Assembly: GCA_937998875.1 (NCBI GenBank)
Contig: CALLBO010000016.1
Span: forward strand, 41,716-105,715
Length of the DNA: 64,000 bases
Direction: 5' to 3'
Source of the DNA: an uncultured Granulosicoccaceae bacterium
GTDB lineage: Bacteria > Pseudomonadota > Gammaproteobacteria > Granulosicoccales > Granulosicoccaceae
In this document: piece after piece, positions 27,024 through 37,897 of the stretch
How the letters are laid out: each line of letters starts with the position of its first letter
How positions within the stretch are numbered: position 1 is the stretch's first letter
The notes under the pieces: model-generated
Databases searched by the model: none
What the model was told of the DNA's origin: nothing
Seen by the model: only the letters and a program-made list of their open reading frames with translations
Program-made: the position numbers and the translations under genes

Positions 27024-27629
27024 GTGTACGAATTATCGCAGCAGGTACTCCGGACAGATGCGGCGGGGATGCCACTGGAGTGGATTAACTATCAGGATGC
27101 GGTGCGGTTTTACCACGCCGGTCGGGTAGCTTATTTTCTTGGTAGTCCGGTTTACCGGCTGCGTGGTGGTATAAATTCCCTAACTGGTGCTCGCAGCGAG
27201 ATCGAAGTGAATGCGATCGTAGCGACTCATGGAACTAACAAAACTCTGACCCACAGCTACATACCGCCGCTCAGTAACCGGACCTTGTTCAAGCGCGACG
27301 GCAGAGTTTGCTTGTACTGCGGTCAGCACTTTATGGCATCTATGTTATCTCGAGATCACGTCACGCCGTTGTCGCAAGGTGGTGCAGACTCATGGAAGAA
27401 TGTGGTTACTGCTTGCAAGCGTTGTAATAATCACAAAGCGGGAAGAACGCCTGAGCAGGCGGGTATGGCATTGTTGGCGATTCCGTTTCAACCGACGCAC
27501 GCTGAGTATATCTACTTAAAAGGTAAGCGCGTGCTGGCTGATCAAATGGACTTTCTCCGTTCACATTTCCCTCGCAAGAGTCCATTGCGTCATCGCGGGG
27601 ATGTTACGCAGAAAGCAATATCGCCTTAG
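27024..27629 (+). CDS. HNH endonuclease domain protein
   Basis: 201 residues. The HNH core is clear: CLYCGQ, SRDHVTPLSQGG, NVVTACKRCNNHKAGRTP, with two zinc-holding CxxC pairs and the catalytic DH. The N-terminus (LRTDAAGMPLEWINYQDAVRFYHAGRVAY) is the one seen in chromosomal single-domain HNH proteins found widely in Proteobacteria, not in mobile introns. The start is GTG at 27024. Biological role unknown; no mobile-element features lie around it. Confidence 0.88.
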   Translation: MYELSQQVLRTDAAGMPLEWINYQDAVRFYHAGRVAYFLGSPVYRLRGGINSLTGARSEIEVNAIVATHGTNKTLTHSYIPPLSNRTLFKRDGRVCLYCGQHFMASMLSRDHVTPLSQGGADSWKNVVTACKRCNNHKAGRTPEQAGMALLAIPFQPTHAEYIYLKGKRVLADQMDFLRSHFPRKSPLRHRGDVTQKAISP

Positions 27630-27659
27630 TTTCAGTAGCAAAGTTTATGGGTTGGTGAA

Positions 27660-28922
27660 TCAACCCGGTGACTCGGTTCGGTGTTGTCTGATAAACATTT
27701 TTATCTTAGATAACCGTGCTGCGCGTATTGCCTCCCCGATATCGCTTTCTCGTGCCTTTGCACTTGCAGCAACTGAAGCAGTATCGATACTTTGCGCAGC
27801 ACTTAGTATATTGCGCAGGTAGTCAGCCTGCGGATATTCGCGATCTTCAAAAGTTTTTCTACCGCGTGAGTCGGCTTCGCAAACCTGCAGGTATTGCTCA
27901 AACCTTTCGGGACGTCTGAAAGCGTCGAGGTTGCTGATTAATTTCAATAAGCTGGTAGGTTTTAGTTCAAATGCCCGATGGCAATGAGTGTGATAACGTG
28001 CTGTCAGGGTTGCGAGTTGTCGGTAATCGTTTGGAAGTCGCAGACGCCTACATAGCTCTTCTGTGATGTCAGCACCGCGCTGTTCGTGGTGATGATGCCC
28101 TGGAAGTATATCTGCCGGGGTGGTTGCTTTACCAAGATCATGACAGAGCGCTGCGAATCTTGTCGCCGGATCATTGCTTCGCTTACAGATTTGTTGCAGT
28201 ACCATTTCATTGTGAATACCGCAGTCAATTTCAGGGTGAAACTCAGCTCGTTGTGGTACACCATAAAGCGCATCGAACTCTGGTAGTAACTTCTGTAACG
28301 CGCCACAATCTCGTAGTGTTTGTATAAAAGGTTGTGGGTCGGGGTAGGTTAGTGCGCGCTGAAATTCTGACCAGACCCGTTCAACCGACAGTGTTTGTAG
28401 TTCTCCAGAGTGAGCAATGTCAGTCATTAGTGCGATAGTTTCATCTGCAACAGTGAATTCAAGTGGTTGGAATTTGGCGCAAAATCTGGCGACCCTGAGC
28501 ACTCTTAACGGATCTTCTGCAAATGCTGGTGATACATGCCGGAGGAGTCGCGCATCGATGTCCCCTCTACCGTTATAGGGATCGATTACGTTGCCGTTTT
28601 CGTCACGTGCGATAGCATTGATCGTCAGGTCGCGGCGTAATAAATCTTCTTCCAGTGTGACCGAGGGGTCTGTGTTAAACGCGAAACCCTGATGTCCGGC
28701 AGAGATCTTGCGCTCGGTACGTGCAAGTGCATATTCCTCATGCGTTTCCGGATGCAGATAAACAGGAAAGTCTTTACCTACCTGACGGTAACCCAGGTCC
28801 TGCATATCCTGAACAGTGGCACCCACCACTACCCAGTCCCTGTCGACCACGGGTTGTGACAGGATTTCATCCCGTACCGCGCCTCCAACCAGGTAAACTT
28901 TAAAGTGGGGGTTATTGGTCAA
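27660..28922 (-). CDS. cca: CCA-adding tRNA nucleotidyltransferase (multifunctional, HD domain)
   Basis: Adds or repairs the 3' CCA of tRNA. Motifs: YLVGGAVRDEIL near the start, the DRDW catalytic acids, ARTERK, RRDLTINA, DPLRVLRVARF, and in the C-terminal half the HD phosphohydrolase motif HDLGK with HHHHE. This is the gammaproteobacterial full-length form. The family usually starts just before YLVGG, so I choose TTG at 28922 (420 residues); an in-frame GTG at 29015 would extend it into the divergent gene. It converges with the HNH gene. Confidence 0.94.
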   Translation of the reverse strand: MTNNPHFKVYLVGGAVRDEILSQPVVDRDWVVVGATVQDMQDLGYRQVGKDFPVYLHPETHEEYALARTERKISAGHQGFAFNTDPSVTLEEDLLRRDLTINAIARDENGNVIDPYNGRGDIDARLLRHVSPAFAEDPLRVLRVARFCAKFQPLEFTVADETIALMTDIAHSGELQTLSVERVWSEFQRALTYPDPQPFIQTLRDCGALQKLLPEFDALYGVPQRAEFHPEIDCGIHNEMVLQQICKRSNDPATRFAALCHDLGKATTPADILPGHHHHEQRGADITEELCRRLRLPNDYRQLATLTARYHTHCHRAFELKPTSLLKLISNLDAFRRPERFEQYLQVCEADSRGRKTFEDREYPQADYLRNILSAAQSIDTASVAASAKARESDIGEAIRAARLSKIKMFIRQHRTESPG

Positions 28923-28998
28923 ATTCGTGTTACCGTATTTAGAAATTGCAAGCGGGTGCTGCGCTTTATTAGGCCAAATTATATTAGCAACTGATTCT

Positions 28999-30123
28999 AT
29001 GAATAAAATGACCACCAGAGCATTTTCACTGACCGGGCATCCACTTAAATTAGCGGCATTTCTGTTGGGCGTTCTGTTGTTAGCCGGGTGCAGCAGTGTT
29101 GGTTACTACTCCCAGATTGTATCCGGTCACATGCGTATTGTAATGGGCAAACGCCCTGTTGCAGAAATTGTTTCTGACGAGTCCGTAAACGAAATAACTA
29201 AGCATCGCCTGGAGGTGGCTCGGCAAGCACGGCAATTCGCGATTGAAAAGCTGGGACTGCCTGATAACAACAGTTATACCAGTTTTTATGATACCGGCAG
29301 AAACTATGTCACCTGGAATGTTGTTGCTGCCGAAGAGTTTTCATTCAAACCGCGCAATTGGTGTTTCCCGATCGCCGGTTGCGTATCGTACCGTGGCTAT
29401 TACGCAGAGGAAGATGCTGTAGCGTACGCACAGGGTCTGGCAGGTGAAGGGTTTGATGTCGCTGTGAATGGCGCTACTGCTTACTCTACGCTTGGTTGGT
29501 TCAAAGATCCGCTGCTTAACACCATGTTGGCTCGCAGCGATTCCTCCATTGCGTCATTGCTATTTCATGAGCTGGCCCACCAGCAATTATATGTGGGGGA
29601 CGACAGCACCTTCAACGAGTCATTTGCCTCGTTTGTAGAAAAAGAAGGTTTGCGACAGTGGCAGCAGCATATCGAAAAAAATGATCCAACCAAGCGGGAT
29701 GGCGACAGAGCAGAACAACTGGAGCTGAGAAAGCAGCGTCAGAGAGATTTCATCGACTTGTTGCGCAGTACAAGAGACGGATTGGAAGAACTTTATAGCT
29801 CATCCCTTAGCGAAGATGAAATGCGGTCTGCGAAAGCCTTGCGCTTTGAGCAAATGCGTGAGGAGTACAATGCGCTAAAGGAAAGCTGGGGGGGTTATGC
29901 AGGCTACGATGGTTGGTTTTCGCGTGATCTGAATAATGCCCGGCTGGTGTCGGTTGCAACCTACAATGACTATGTGCCGGCATTTGAGAAAATGTTCAAA
30001 CAGCAAGGTAGCTCATTCGAGAAATTTTACACCGCCGCCCTGGACGTCTCCAGATTGCCAGCTTCGGAACGGACCCGGATAATGGAGGAACTTCTCGATA
30101 ATACTTCAGTCTTGAGTCAGTAA
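28999..30123 (+). CDS. Putative aminopeptidase lipoprotein (DUF2265-type)
   Basis: 374 residues. Lipoprotein signal LLGVLLLAGC gives a lipobox cysteine near residue 25. Family landmarks are YYSQIVSGHMRIV, RNWCFPIAGCVSYRGYY, LFHELAHQQLYV (zinc motif HExxH) and FNESFASFVEKEG, which places it in the putative zinc aminopeptidase family. The ATG at 28999 is chosen because it starts the signal peptide; the open frame to 28915 adds no sensible N-terminus and would overlap the divergent cca. Confidence 0.87.
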   Translation: MNKMTTRAFSLTGHPLKLAAFLLGVLLLAGCSSVGYYSQIVSGHMRIVMGKRPVAEIVSDESVNEITKHRLEVARQARQFAIEKLGLPDNNSYTSFYDTGRNYVTWNVVAAEEFSFKPRNWCFPIAGCVSYRGYYAEEDAVAYAQGLAGEGFDVAVNGATAYSTLGWFKDPLLNTMLARSDSSIASLLFHELAHQQLYVGDDSTFNESFASFVEKEGLRQWQQHIEKNDPTKRDGDRAEQLELRKQRQRDFIDLLRSTRDGLEELYSSSLSEDEMRSAKALRFEQMREEYNALKESWGGYAGYDGWFSRDLNNARLVSVATYNDYVPAFEKMFKQQGSSFEKFYTAALDVSRLPASERTRIMEELLDNTSVLSQ

Positions 30124-30410
30124 CTTGATTGTAAAATGCGACACGACAAAACAGAAAGTGCGTGCCAGATCACACCGCAGCTAGGTACTATTAAGCGTGT
30201 GAGTGTTTTACGGGTTGCCGAATCGAGTTTTACTGTGTGTTTGTGTGGAGTCGTCGGCGATACGATAACCCGAAGTGACAAATTTTCGGAATAGCACCGG
30301 GAATTTGTAAACAGATCGGGGCAAAATGATTTTTTGGTCCGGCAAAGTCGATAGTGGTTTGGTCCAGGAGATCGAACTGACAACACATTGACCACGAGAG
30401 GCTGTCGAAT

Positions 30411-32333
30411 ATGAGCATCTTTAATCATTACCAGTCACGCTACGAAATAAAGCAGCATGAGGAATATTCGCTGCAGGAATTTCTGCAGCTATGCAAGGAA
30501 CAACCGGATACTTACGCCAGTGCCGCAGAGCGATTACTCAAGGCGATCGGTGAGCCGGAAGTTGTTGATACTTCGAAAGACCCGCGCCTTAGCCGGATAT
30601 TTTCCAATAAAGTTATAAAACGCTATCCGGCCTTCTCGGAGTTTTACGGTATGGAGGAGGCGATCGAGAATATTGTTGCCTACTTTAAACATGCCGCACA
30701 GGGTCTGGAAGAAAAGAAACAGATTTTGTATCTGCTCGGACCTGTGGGTGGTGGTAAGTCATCATTGGCAGAGCGACTTAAGTCGCTGGTGCAACAGCAA
30801 CCGATATATTGTCTGGAAGGGTCGCCGGTAAACGAATCACCACTGGGACTTTTTGATCCGATTGAAGATGGTGGAATTCTTGAGGAAGACTATGGAATCC
30901 CGCTTCGCTATGTACAAACTATTATGTCGCCGTGGGCAGTTAAGCGTCTGCATGAATACGGTGGTGATATCAGCAAGTTCAGGGTAGTTAAAAAGTATCC
31001 GTCAATACTTGACCAGACCAGTGTATCCAAGACAGAGCCCGGGGATGAAAATAATCAGGATATCTCAGCACTCGTCGGCAAGGTGGATATCAGAAAGCTT
31101 GAGGATTTTCCACAGAGTGATCCGGATGCGTATAGCTATTCCGGAGCGTTGTGCCTTGCAAATCAGGGCTTAATGGAATTTGTTGAGATGTTCAAAGCAC
31201 CTATCAAGGTGTTACATCCATTGCTGACCGCTACCCAGGAGGGTAACTACAACGGTACCGAGAGTATCGGTGCTATTCCGTTTGACGGTGTCATCATGGC
31301 GCATTCAAATGAATCGGAGTGGCAGACTTTCAGAAACAATAAAAACAATGAAGCATTTATTGATCGAATATTTATCGTCAAAGTGCCTTATTGTCTGCGG
31401 GTTTCTGAAGAAGTAAAAATATATCAAAAACTATTGAACAGTAGCTCATTGCTGAATGCGCACTGTGCGCCTGATACGTTAAAAATGCTGGCGCAGTTTG
31501 TTGCACTTTCACGACTAAAAGAACCTGAGAACTCCAGCGTTTACTCAAAGATGCGAGTTTATGATGGTGAAAATCTGAAAGATACAGATCCAAAGGCAAA
31601 ATCAATTCAGGAGTACCGGGATACAGCGGGTGTAGACGAAGGTATGACTGGGCTGTCGACCCGTTTTGCGTTCAAAATACTATCCAAGGTGTTTAACTTC
31701 GATGCTACAGAAGTTGCAGCCAATCCGGTGCATCTGTTGTACGTGCTTGAGCAGCAGATAGAGAAAGAGCAGTTCCCGAAAGAGTTGCATGATCGCTACA
31801 TGGGACACATAAAAGAGTTTCTCGCGCCGCGTTATGTTGATTTTATCGGTAAGGAAATACAAACCGCCTATCTGGAGTCTTACTCTGAGTACGGTCAAAA
31901 TCTGTTTGATCGCTATGTTACCTATGCGGATTTCTGGATTCAGGATCAGGAGTACCGCGACCCTGAGACTGGTGAGATGTTCGATCGACACTCTTTGAAC
32001 GAAGAGCTCGAAAAAATCGAGAAACCCGCCGGCATTAGTAATCCGAAAGACTTCCGCAACGAAATAGTTAATTTCGTCTTGCGTGCGCGTGCGAATAATA
32101 ACGGCAGTAATCCAGCCTGGACCAGTTACGAGAAACTGCGCAGCGTGATCGAGAAGAAGATGTTTTCAAGCACGGAAGATCTTCTGCCGGTAATTTCTTT
32201 CAATGCCAAGTCTTCCGGAGATGAACAGCAAAAGCATGATGAGTTTGTCAAGCGAATGGTGGAGAGAGGTTACACCGAGAAGCAGGTAAGACTGCTTGCG
32301 GAATGGTATTTGAGAGTTCGTAAATCGCAATAG
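30411..32333 (+). CDS. prkA: PrkA family serine protein kinase / AAA+ protein
   Basis: 640 residues, same length as E. coli YeaG. An AAA-like P-loop lies at GPVGGGKS (110-117), the centre has the [12 protein letters not shown] block, and the C-terminal third is the PrkA kinase-like region. Proteins of this family take part in stress and nutrient-limitation responses. It begins a three-gene operon with yeaH and spoVR, a set often under stationary-phase or nitrogen control; I saw no convincing sigma-54 site in the 287 bp upstream. Confidence 0.95.
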   Translation: MSIFNHYQSRYEIKQHEEYSLQEFLQLCKEQPDTYASAAERLLKAIGEPEVVDTSKDPRLSRIFSNKVIKRYPAFSEFYGMEEAIENIVAYFKHAAQGLEEKKQILYLLGPVGGGKSSLAERLKSLVQQQPIYCLEGSPVNESPLGLFDPIEDGGILEEDYGIPLRYVQTIMSPWAVKRLHEYGGDISKFRVVKKYPSILDQTSVSKTEPGDENNQDISALVGKVDIRKLEDFPQSDPDAYSYSGALCLANQGLMEFVEMFKAPIKVLHPLLTATQEGNYNGTESIGAIPFDGVIMAHSNESEWQTFRNNKNNEAFIDRIFIVKVPYCLRVSEEVKIYQKLLNSSSLLNAHCAPDTLKMLAQFVALSRLKEPENSSVYSKMRVYDGENLKDTDPKAKSIQEYRDTAGVDEGMTGLSTRFAFKILSKVFNFDATEVAANPVHLLYVLEQQIEKEQFPKELHDRYMGHIKEFLAPRYVDFIGKEIQTAYLESYSEYGQNLFDRYVTYADFWIQDQEYRDPETGEMFDRHSLNEELEKIEKPAGISNPKDFRNEIVNFVLRARANNNGSNPAWTSYEKLRSVIEKKMFSSTEDLLPVISFNAKSSGDEQQKHDEFVKRMVERGYTEKQVRLLAEWYLRVRKSQ

Positions 32334-32361
32334 CAAACCAAAGCTCGGCGGAGAGTTGATT

Positions 32362-33645
32362 GTGAGTTACATTATTGATCGCAGACTGAATAGCAAAGAT
32401 AAAAGCGCTGTTAACAGGCAGCGTTTTATCAAGCGCTATAAAAAACATATAAAACAGGCAGTATCTGATGCGGTCAGTAAACGCAGTATCACTGACATGG
32501 AACGCGGCGAGAATATCGGTATTCCGCAGCAGGATATCAGTGAGCCTGCCTTCGGTCACGGGAAAGGCGGTGTCAGAGAAAGGGTATTGCCGGGTAACAA
32601 AGATTTCGTAACCGGCGACAGAATCAGGCGGCCTGACGGTGGCGACGGCCAGGGGTCGGGAGCGGGTTCCGCTTCGGATGCCGGTGGAGGCATGGATGAG
32701 TTTGTTTTTCAGATCACCCAGGATGAGTTTCTTGAGTTTATGTTTGATGATCTCGAGCTGCCGAATTTGGTGCGTCGTCAACTAGCTGTAACCGAAACCT
32801 TCAAGCTGGTGAAAGCCGGAATCAGTGAAGAGGGCACACCCAATCAGCTTAATGTTGTCAGATCGATGCGCAGCGCTTATGCAAGGCGTATCGCGCTGGG
32901 CGCAAAAAAAAGACGACGGGTAAAGGAGATTGTTGCGGAACTCGAAAGTGCAGAGGGTAGTGATGCGCAGGTTTTGCGCGTAGAACTGGAAGAGCTTGAA
33001 CGAAGACTTGGCAATATTCCTTTCATTGATGACTTTGATCTTAAGTACAACATACAAAAGAAACAGCCACAGCCAACATCTAAAGCGGTTATGTTTTGCC
33101 TGATGGATGTTTCAGGTTCTATGGATCAGCGTACTAAAGACATTGCTAAACGTTTTTTTATACTGCTGTATTTATTTCTGCAACGAAATTACGAAAAAAC
33201 TGATGTGGTGTTTATTCGACACCATTCAACTGCGAAGGAAGTTGATGAGCAGGAGTTTTTCTATTCCCGAGAGACAGGGGGTACGGTGGTCTCCAGTGCT
33301 CTGAAATTAATGCGGGAAATCATTGCTGAGCGATACCCTGTTTCTGAGTGGAATATTTATGGCGCCCAGGCTTCGGATGGAGACAACTGGACCAACGACT
33401 CTTCCATTTGTTATGACCTGTTGGCGAACGAGCTATTGCCCATGTTGCAGTACTACTGCTACATAGAAATTACTGACCGTGGTCATCAGGAGTTGTGGAA
33501 TTATTACGAGAAGCTGGCTGAACAACACGGTGATGCGTTTGCCTTGCGGGAAATCGAAGGTTACACAGATATCTATCCTGTGTTTCGTGAATTGTTCCAA
33601 CGCCAGGCTGACGGGCAGAAGCTCAGTCAAACGGCAGGTCGATAG
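32362..33645 (+). CDS. yeaH: YeaH/YhbH family protein (UPF0229)
   Basis: 427 residues from GTG 32362, which has GGAGAG upstream and gives the family start [10 protein letters not shown]; a TTG two codons earlier is less likely. A glycine-rich middle ([28 protein letters not shown]) is followed by a von Willebrand A-like domain with the metal site DVSGSMD. It follows prkA by 28 bp and spoVR starts 2 bp after it. Function unknown but co-occurs with both. Confidence 0.94.
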   Translation: MSYIIDRRLNSKDKSAVNRQRFIKRYKKHIKQAVSDAVSKRSITDMERGENIGIPQQDISEPAFGHGKGGVRERVLPGNKDFVTGDRIRRPDGGDGQGSGAGSASDAGGGMDEFVFQITQDEFLEFMFDDLELPNLVRRQLAVTETFKLVKAGISEEGTPNQLNVVRSMRSAYARRIALGAKKRRRVKEIVAELESAEGSDAQVLRVELEELERRLGNIPFIDDFDLKYNIQKKQPQPTSKAVMFCLMDVSGSMDQRTKDIAKRFFILLYLFLQRNYEKTDVVFIRHHSTAKEVDEQEFFYSRETGGTVVSSALKLMREIIAERYPVSEWNIYGAQASDGDNWTNDSSICYDLLANELLPMLQYYCYIEITDRGHQELWNYYEKLAEQHGDAFALREIEGYTDIYPVFRELFQRQADGQKLSQTAGR

Positions 33646-33647
33646 CC

Positions 33648-35150
33648 ATGGCCGTGATATCTGAAAGCTCGGAATGGACTTTTGAGCTGATCGAAAAGTA
33701 TGACGCTGAGATTGCCCGAATTGCCGAGTCTTACGGGCTTGATACCTACCCGAATCAGATAGAGATAATTCGATCAGACCAGATGATGGATGCCTATGCG
33801 TCGGTAGGTATGCCCATCGGTTACAATCATTGGTCCTTCGGTAAGGAGTTTCTCAATGTAGAGCGAGGTTATCAGCGCGGTCAGATGGGGCTCGCCTATG
33901 AAATTGTGATCAATAGTGACCCGTGTGTTGCGTATCTTATGGAAGAGAACAGCATGATGATGCAGGCACTGGTAATTGCCCACGCCTGTTACGGACACAA
34001 CTCGTTCTTCAAAAATAATTACCTGTTCAAAAGCTGGACAGATGCAAGCTCCATTATTGACTATCTGGTGTTTGCGCGTAAGTTTATCGCCGACTGTGAA
34101 GAACGACACGGTACTCATGAGGTAGAGCGTGTTCTTGATTCCTGCCACGCGCTGAGGAACTACGGTACCGACCGGTACAAACGACCTTATCCGATTTCTG
34201 CTGCAGAAGAAAAAGCCAGGCAGGAGGAGCGGGCTGAGTACATTCAAAGACAATTGAATGATTTGTGGCGTACGATACCGCGTGGTAAATCGTCTGCCGC
34301 TGTTAGAGAGGTTGCCCGTTTCCCGTCAGAGCCGCAGGAAAATCTGCTCTACTTTATTGAAAAGAACGCGCCATTGTTGGAACCGTGGCAGCGCGAAATC
34401 GTACGTATAGTCAGAAAAATTGCACAGTATTTCTACCCGCAGCGTCAAACTCAGGTAATGAACGAGGGTTGGGCTACGTTCTGGCATTACACCATTTTAA
34501 ATGATCTGTTTGATCAGGGGCTGGTAACTGAAGGCTTTATGATGGAGTTTCTCCATTCGCACAGCAGCGTTGTAGCGCAACCGGCTTTTGATAGCCCGTA
34601 CTTCAATGGTATTAATCCCTATGCACTTGGATTTTCAATGATGCGGGATATTCGTAGAATCTGTGAGTCGCCAACCGAGGAAGACAAATACTGGTTTCCT
34701 GATCTTGCCGGAAGTGACTGGCTATCTTCGTTGCACTTTGCGATGCAGAACTACAAAGACGAGAGTTTTATTCAACAGTATCTGTCACCGAAAGTGATTC
34801 GCGATCTTCAGCTTTACTATATCACCGACAATGACAGATCAGACGCCATAGAGGTGTCTGCTATCCATGATGAAAATGGCTATCGACTTGTTAGAGATGC
34901 CCTGGCGCAGCACTATAACCTCAGTACACAGGAACCGGACATACAGGTCTACGAGGTGGATGTAAAAGGTGATCGGTCATTGTCACTACATCATCAGCAA
35001 AATAGTCGCAGACCACTGAATGATAATACCGAGGAAGTGTTAAAGCATCTGCACCGCTTGTGGGGCTTTGATGTTTATCTATTCTCGTACAATGGAGATG
35101 AAGTGACCGACACAATCAGAGTACCAGGAAAAGGGCTCAGTCTGGTATAG
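33648..35150 (+). CDS. spoVR: SpoVR family protein
   Basis: 500 residues, complete SpoVR/YcgB family: WTFELIEKYDAEIARIAESYGLDTYPNQIE at the start (given in parts), GYNHWSFGKEF, HACYGHNSFFKNN, NEGWATFWHYTILN. In Bacillus the relative affects spore cortex; in non-sporing bacteria the role is unknown but tied to prkA and yeaH. It is 2 bp downstream of yeaH. Confidence 0.95.
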   Translation: MAVISESSEWTFELIEKYDAEIARIAESYGLDTYPNQIEIIRSDQMMDAYASVGMPIGYNHWSFGKEFLNVERGYQRGQMGLAYEIVINSDPCVAYLMEENSMMMQALVIAHACYGHNSFFKNNYLFKSWTDASSIIDYLVFARKFIADCEERHGTHEVERVLDSCHALRNYGTDRYKRPYPISAAEEKARQEERAEYIQRQLNDLWRTIPRGKSSAAVREVARFPSEPQENLLYFIEKNAPLLEPWQREIVRIVRKIAQYFYPQRQTQVMNEGWATFWHYTILNDLFDQGLVTEGFMMEFLHSHSSVVAQPAFDSPYFNGINPYALGFSMMRDIRRICESPTEEDKYWFPDLAGSDWLSSLHFAMQNYKDESFIQQYLSPKVIRDLQLYYITDNDRSDAIEVSAIHDENGYRLVRDALAQHYNLSTQEPDIQVYEVDVKGDRSLSLHHQQNSRRPLNDNTEEVLKHLHRLWGFDVYLFSYNGDEVTDTIRVPGKGLSLV

Positions 35151-35158
35151 CTTTGTCT

Positions 35159-35192
35159 GACGCCGGATTCCTTGTTAGTAGGTCCTGGCGTC
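35159..35192. terminator. Weak terminator-like hairpin between convergent genes
   Basis: GACGCC (35159-35164) pairs with GGCGTC (35187-35192) around a 22-nt loop in the 46-bp gap between spoVR and the NDUFA9-like gene. There is no real T-run, so the call rests only on place and pairing. Confidence 0.3.
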
Positions 35193-35196
35193 TGTG

Positions 35197-36165
35197 CTAT
35201 TCGTTTGGCACATCACGTCTTGCCAACTCCCGATAGTGCTGTAGACGGCTTTGACGATTCATTTTTCCAAGATAAGTTGGAACGATCTTGCTGACTGAAG
35301 TTGGCTGCTGCGAGTCACTGTCTTCACAAACGCTGTCTATTTTCATAGAGTTGAAATTATCCCGACTAAATGGCTTACCCGGGATAAGTTCCATCATAAA
35401 CGCCTGAATTTTCGCAATGCCGTTCGGTAGTGGAATTATTTTTCGTTTTATACCGAGAACTTCGCTTGTGTATTGGACGATTTCCTGCAGCGTGAATACC
35501 TCGGGACCACACATGTTATACGATTGGCCGATTGTTGAAGGATCATCAATCGCACTCACGATCGCATTTGCAACATCGCCTACATAGACAGGTGCAAAGC
35601 GTGCGTCTGCACACGCAAGCGGCATAAATGGCATGGCTTGCAGCAGATTCGCAAAACGTGTGTATAAGCCATCACTATTACCAAACATGACTGAGGGGCA
35701 GAAAATTGTGACTGGTAAGCCCGATTGTTTTAGCAAGTCTGCTGCACGGCCTTTGGTTCGCAGATAGTCGCTTGGTCCGTTCTCCGAGTCAGCGTGTAGG
35801 GAGCTCACTTGAATAATGCGGGTATTTTGCTTTGCAGCGGCAGTGATAATATTCTCGGCGAGCTTCACATGTGCCTGTTCAAATGTACCGCCGTGACCGA
35901 TGCTTGTGTTCAGAATACCAACCAGGTTGATTACAATATCCTGGTTTTTAAATGCAGCCGTTAACGCCTCCGCATCGTAAGGATCTACCTGTTCCACATT
36001 GAGCGTTGGTACGACGCGAAGCGAGCGCATTTTTCTGACGTCTCTGGTCAGTACAGTGATTTTCTTCGCTTTAGCGTCGCCGTTTCGACGTGACAGCTGG
36101 TCCGCGAGTTCGGTACCCAGAAAACCGCTGCCTCCGATCAGACAAATGTTTTGTGTATTCGACAT
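35197..36165 (-). CDS. NDUFA9-like NAD(P)-binding epimerase-family protein
   Basis: 322 residues, atypical short-chain dehydrogenase with Rossmann motif LIGGSGFLGTELA (7-19) and DIVINLVGILN, as in the complex I NDUFA9 subunit family. The usual YxxxK is replaced by a region YLRTKGRAADLL. In bacteria these proteins are thought to help lipid or quinone metabolism, or to be structural; the role here is not known. Confidence 0.85.
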   Translation of the reverse strand: MSNTQNICLIGGSGFLGTELADQLSRRNGDAKAKKITVLTRDVRKMRSLRVVPTLNVEQVDPYDAEALTAAFKNQDIVINLVGILNTSIGHGGTFEQAHVKLAENIITAAAKQNTRIIQVSSLHADSENGPSDYLRTKGRAADLLKQSGLPVTIFCPSVMFGNSDGLYTRFANLLQAMPFMPLACADARFAPVYVGDVANAIVSAIDDPSTIGQSYNMCGPEVFTLQEIVQYTSEVLGIKRKIIPLPNGIAKIQAFMMELIPGKPFSRDNFNSMKIDSVCEDSDSQQPTSVSKIVPTYLGKMNRQSRLQHYRELARRDVPNE

Positions 36166-36382
36166 CGTAGTGAACTGTTGCTCTTGCTTGATTCTGTAAA
36201 GTAGCGGGGTGATGTATTAAGCCCCGATCGTATGATCCGGCCCGAACAGACGGGTAGGAACTGGATTTGTCGAAGTATAGCGATGTTCTCGCCTTGGTGT
36301 GAAATCAGTTTGTTGTGATCAGCCCGTAGCCCGCGACCCCTGGTCATTTACCAGGCGTAGCTGCCAGACTGCGCGGGCCAGG

Positions 36383-37651
36383 TTAGGCAACCGGGTTTTC
36401 GGGCTCGGGATATTTCCCTGCGGCATACTGCACCAGCGACTTGATTGACAAACCCTGTAGCGTCACAGACATGATGACTATCACATATGTGATGGCGACG
36501 ATGATATCCCGCTCCGGACCAATAGGGAGTGAAAGTGCCAATGCAACTGATATACCTCCTCTGATGCCACCCCAGGTAAGAATTGAGATTACATGCGGGT
36601 GGAAGCTTTGACGTAGCTTCATGATCGACACGGGTATTCCTACTGCGGTGAATCGCGCTGCGAGTACAACAAAAAACATGATAACGCCCGCAATAACGTA
36701 GTCACCTTTTATACCTAACACGATAACTTCAAGACCGATCAACATGAACAGTACGGCGTTGAGAATTTCGTCTATTAGTTCCCAGAAAGTATCGAGGTTT
36801 TCACGCGTGGTGTCTGTCATTGCAAAGCTTCTGCCCTGATTACCGATTAAAAGACCTGCCACGACAATGGCGATCGGACCGGATATATGTAGAGCGCGCG
36901 CGGCAGCATAGCCACCCATCACAAGTGCAAGAGTTAACAGGACTTCTACATGGTAGTTATCAATTGACTTGACTAGCCGGTAGACAAAATAGCCGACAAT
37001 GAAACCGAAGATCGCGCCACCGACTGTCTCCTGAACAAATAATTTTATAGCGCCTACTGGCGTGGCTGCATGTGAATCTCCGACTGCAATGCCAAGCACC
37101 ACCAGGAATACCACGACCGCAATACCATCGTTAAACAGCGATTCACCGGCAATCTTTGTTTCGAGCGATTTACTCGCGTTGGCGGTCTTTAAGATCGAAA
37201 GTACGGCGACAGGATCAGTTGGCGCGATAAGCGAACCGAACAACAGGCAGTAGATGAATGGCATTTCCAATCCGAACAGGCCGAGCAGGAAATATGAGGC
37301 GATGCCCACCAGAAAGGTGCTTGTGATGACACCGATTGATGCGAGGATACCGACGACCCACGCCTTGTCTTTCAATTCGTTCAGGTTAATGTGCAAAGCG
37401 CCGGCAAACAACAGGAAACTGAGCATGCCTTCCATTAACGTTGCGTCAAAATTGACTCCGGAGAGCAACTTTTTCGTATACTCAGCGCCGAAGGTTAACC
37501 CGGCTTTTGATAACAACACCATAAAAAGAGAAAAGACCAGGGAAATGACCATGATGCCAATAGTGATTGGCAAGCGAATAAACCGATAGTTGATGTAGGC
37601 GAACAGTGCAGTGACTGTCATTAGGAGACTAGCGGTGCCTAGTAGATCCAT
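36383..37651 (-). CDS. Sodium/proton antiporter, CPA1 (NhaP-like)
   Basis: 422 residues with about 12 membrane helices. Typical CPA1 motifs are GESLFNDGIAVVVF (ion-binding Asn-Asp), GPIAIVVAGLLIGNQGR and ILTWGGIRGGISVALALSLP. It exchanges Na+ or K+ for H+ across the inner membrane. It lacks the large cytoplasmic C-terminal domain found in some relatives. It stands alone on the minus strand. Confidence 0.9.
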   Translation of the reverse strand: MDLLGTASLLMTVTALFAYINYRFIRLPITIGIMVISLVFSLFMVLLSKAGLTFGAEYTKKLLSGVNFDATLMEGMLSFLLFAGALHINLNELKDKAWVVGILASIGVITSTFLVGIASYFLLGLFGLEMPFIYCLLFGSLIAPTDPVAVLSILKTANASKSLETKIAGESLFNDGIAVVVFLVVLGIAVGDSHAATPVGAIKLFVQETVGGAIFGFIVGYFVYRLVKSIDNYHVEVLLTLALVMGGYAAARALHISGPIAIVVAGLLIGNQGRSFAMTDTTRENLDTFWELIDEILNAVLFMLIGLEVIVLGIKGDYVIAGVIMFFVVLAARFTAVGIPVSIMKLRQSFHPHVISILTWGGIRGGISVALALSLPIGPERDIIVAITYVIVIMSVTLQGLSIKSLVQYAAGKYPEPENPVA

Positions 37652-37857
37652 GGGTTATATCCAGTGGGTTTTTATTATGATGGTGGTTAATGTTTTGGTT
37701 TCAGGTAGTGCGGGTCGGAGCATACGTGAAAATCTGCGCTATCTTATTACACTCTGCTTATTACAGTTCCTGCGTCCAGCAAATTTGAAGCATGGCTTAT
37801 TATAGATCCGGATTCCTTTATCGGGAAGAAATGACCAATCAATTCATCATGGGTTAC

Positions 37858-37888
37858 AAAAAACCGGCCGGATGGCTAGCCGGACCGG
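37858..37888 (-). terminator. Terminator-like hairpin on the minus strand upstream of the antiporter
   Basis: On the minus strand CCGG-T-CCGG (37880-37888) can pair with CCGGCCGG (37864-37871) around an 8-nt loop, and six T follow. No minus-strand gene ends here, so it would terminate a leader RNA before the antiporter gene or antisense transcription against the plus-strand gene at 37898. Confidence 0.4.
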
Positions 37889-37897
37889 AAAGGTCTG

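Noticed and set aside
27024..27629. HNH protein as part of a mobile element or group II intron
   Set aside because: No reverse transcriptase, intron ends, terminal repeats or disrupted gene nearby; it looks like the common chromosomal HNH protein.
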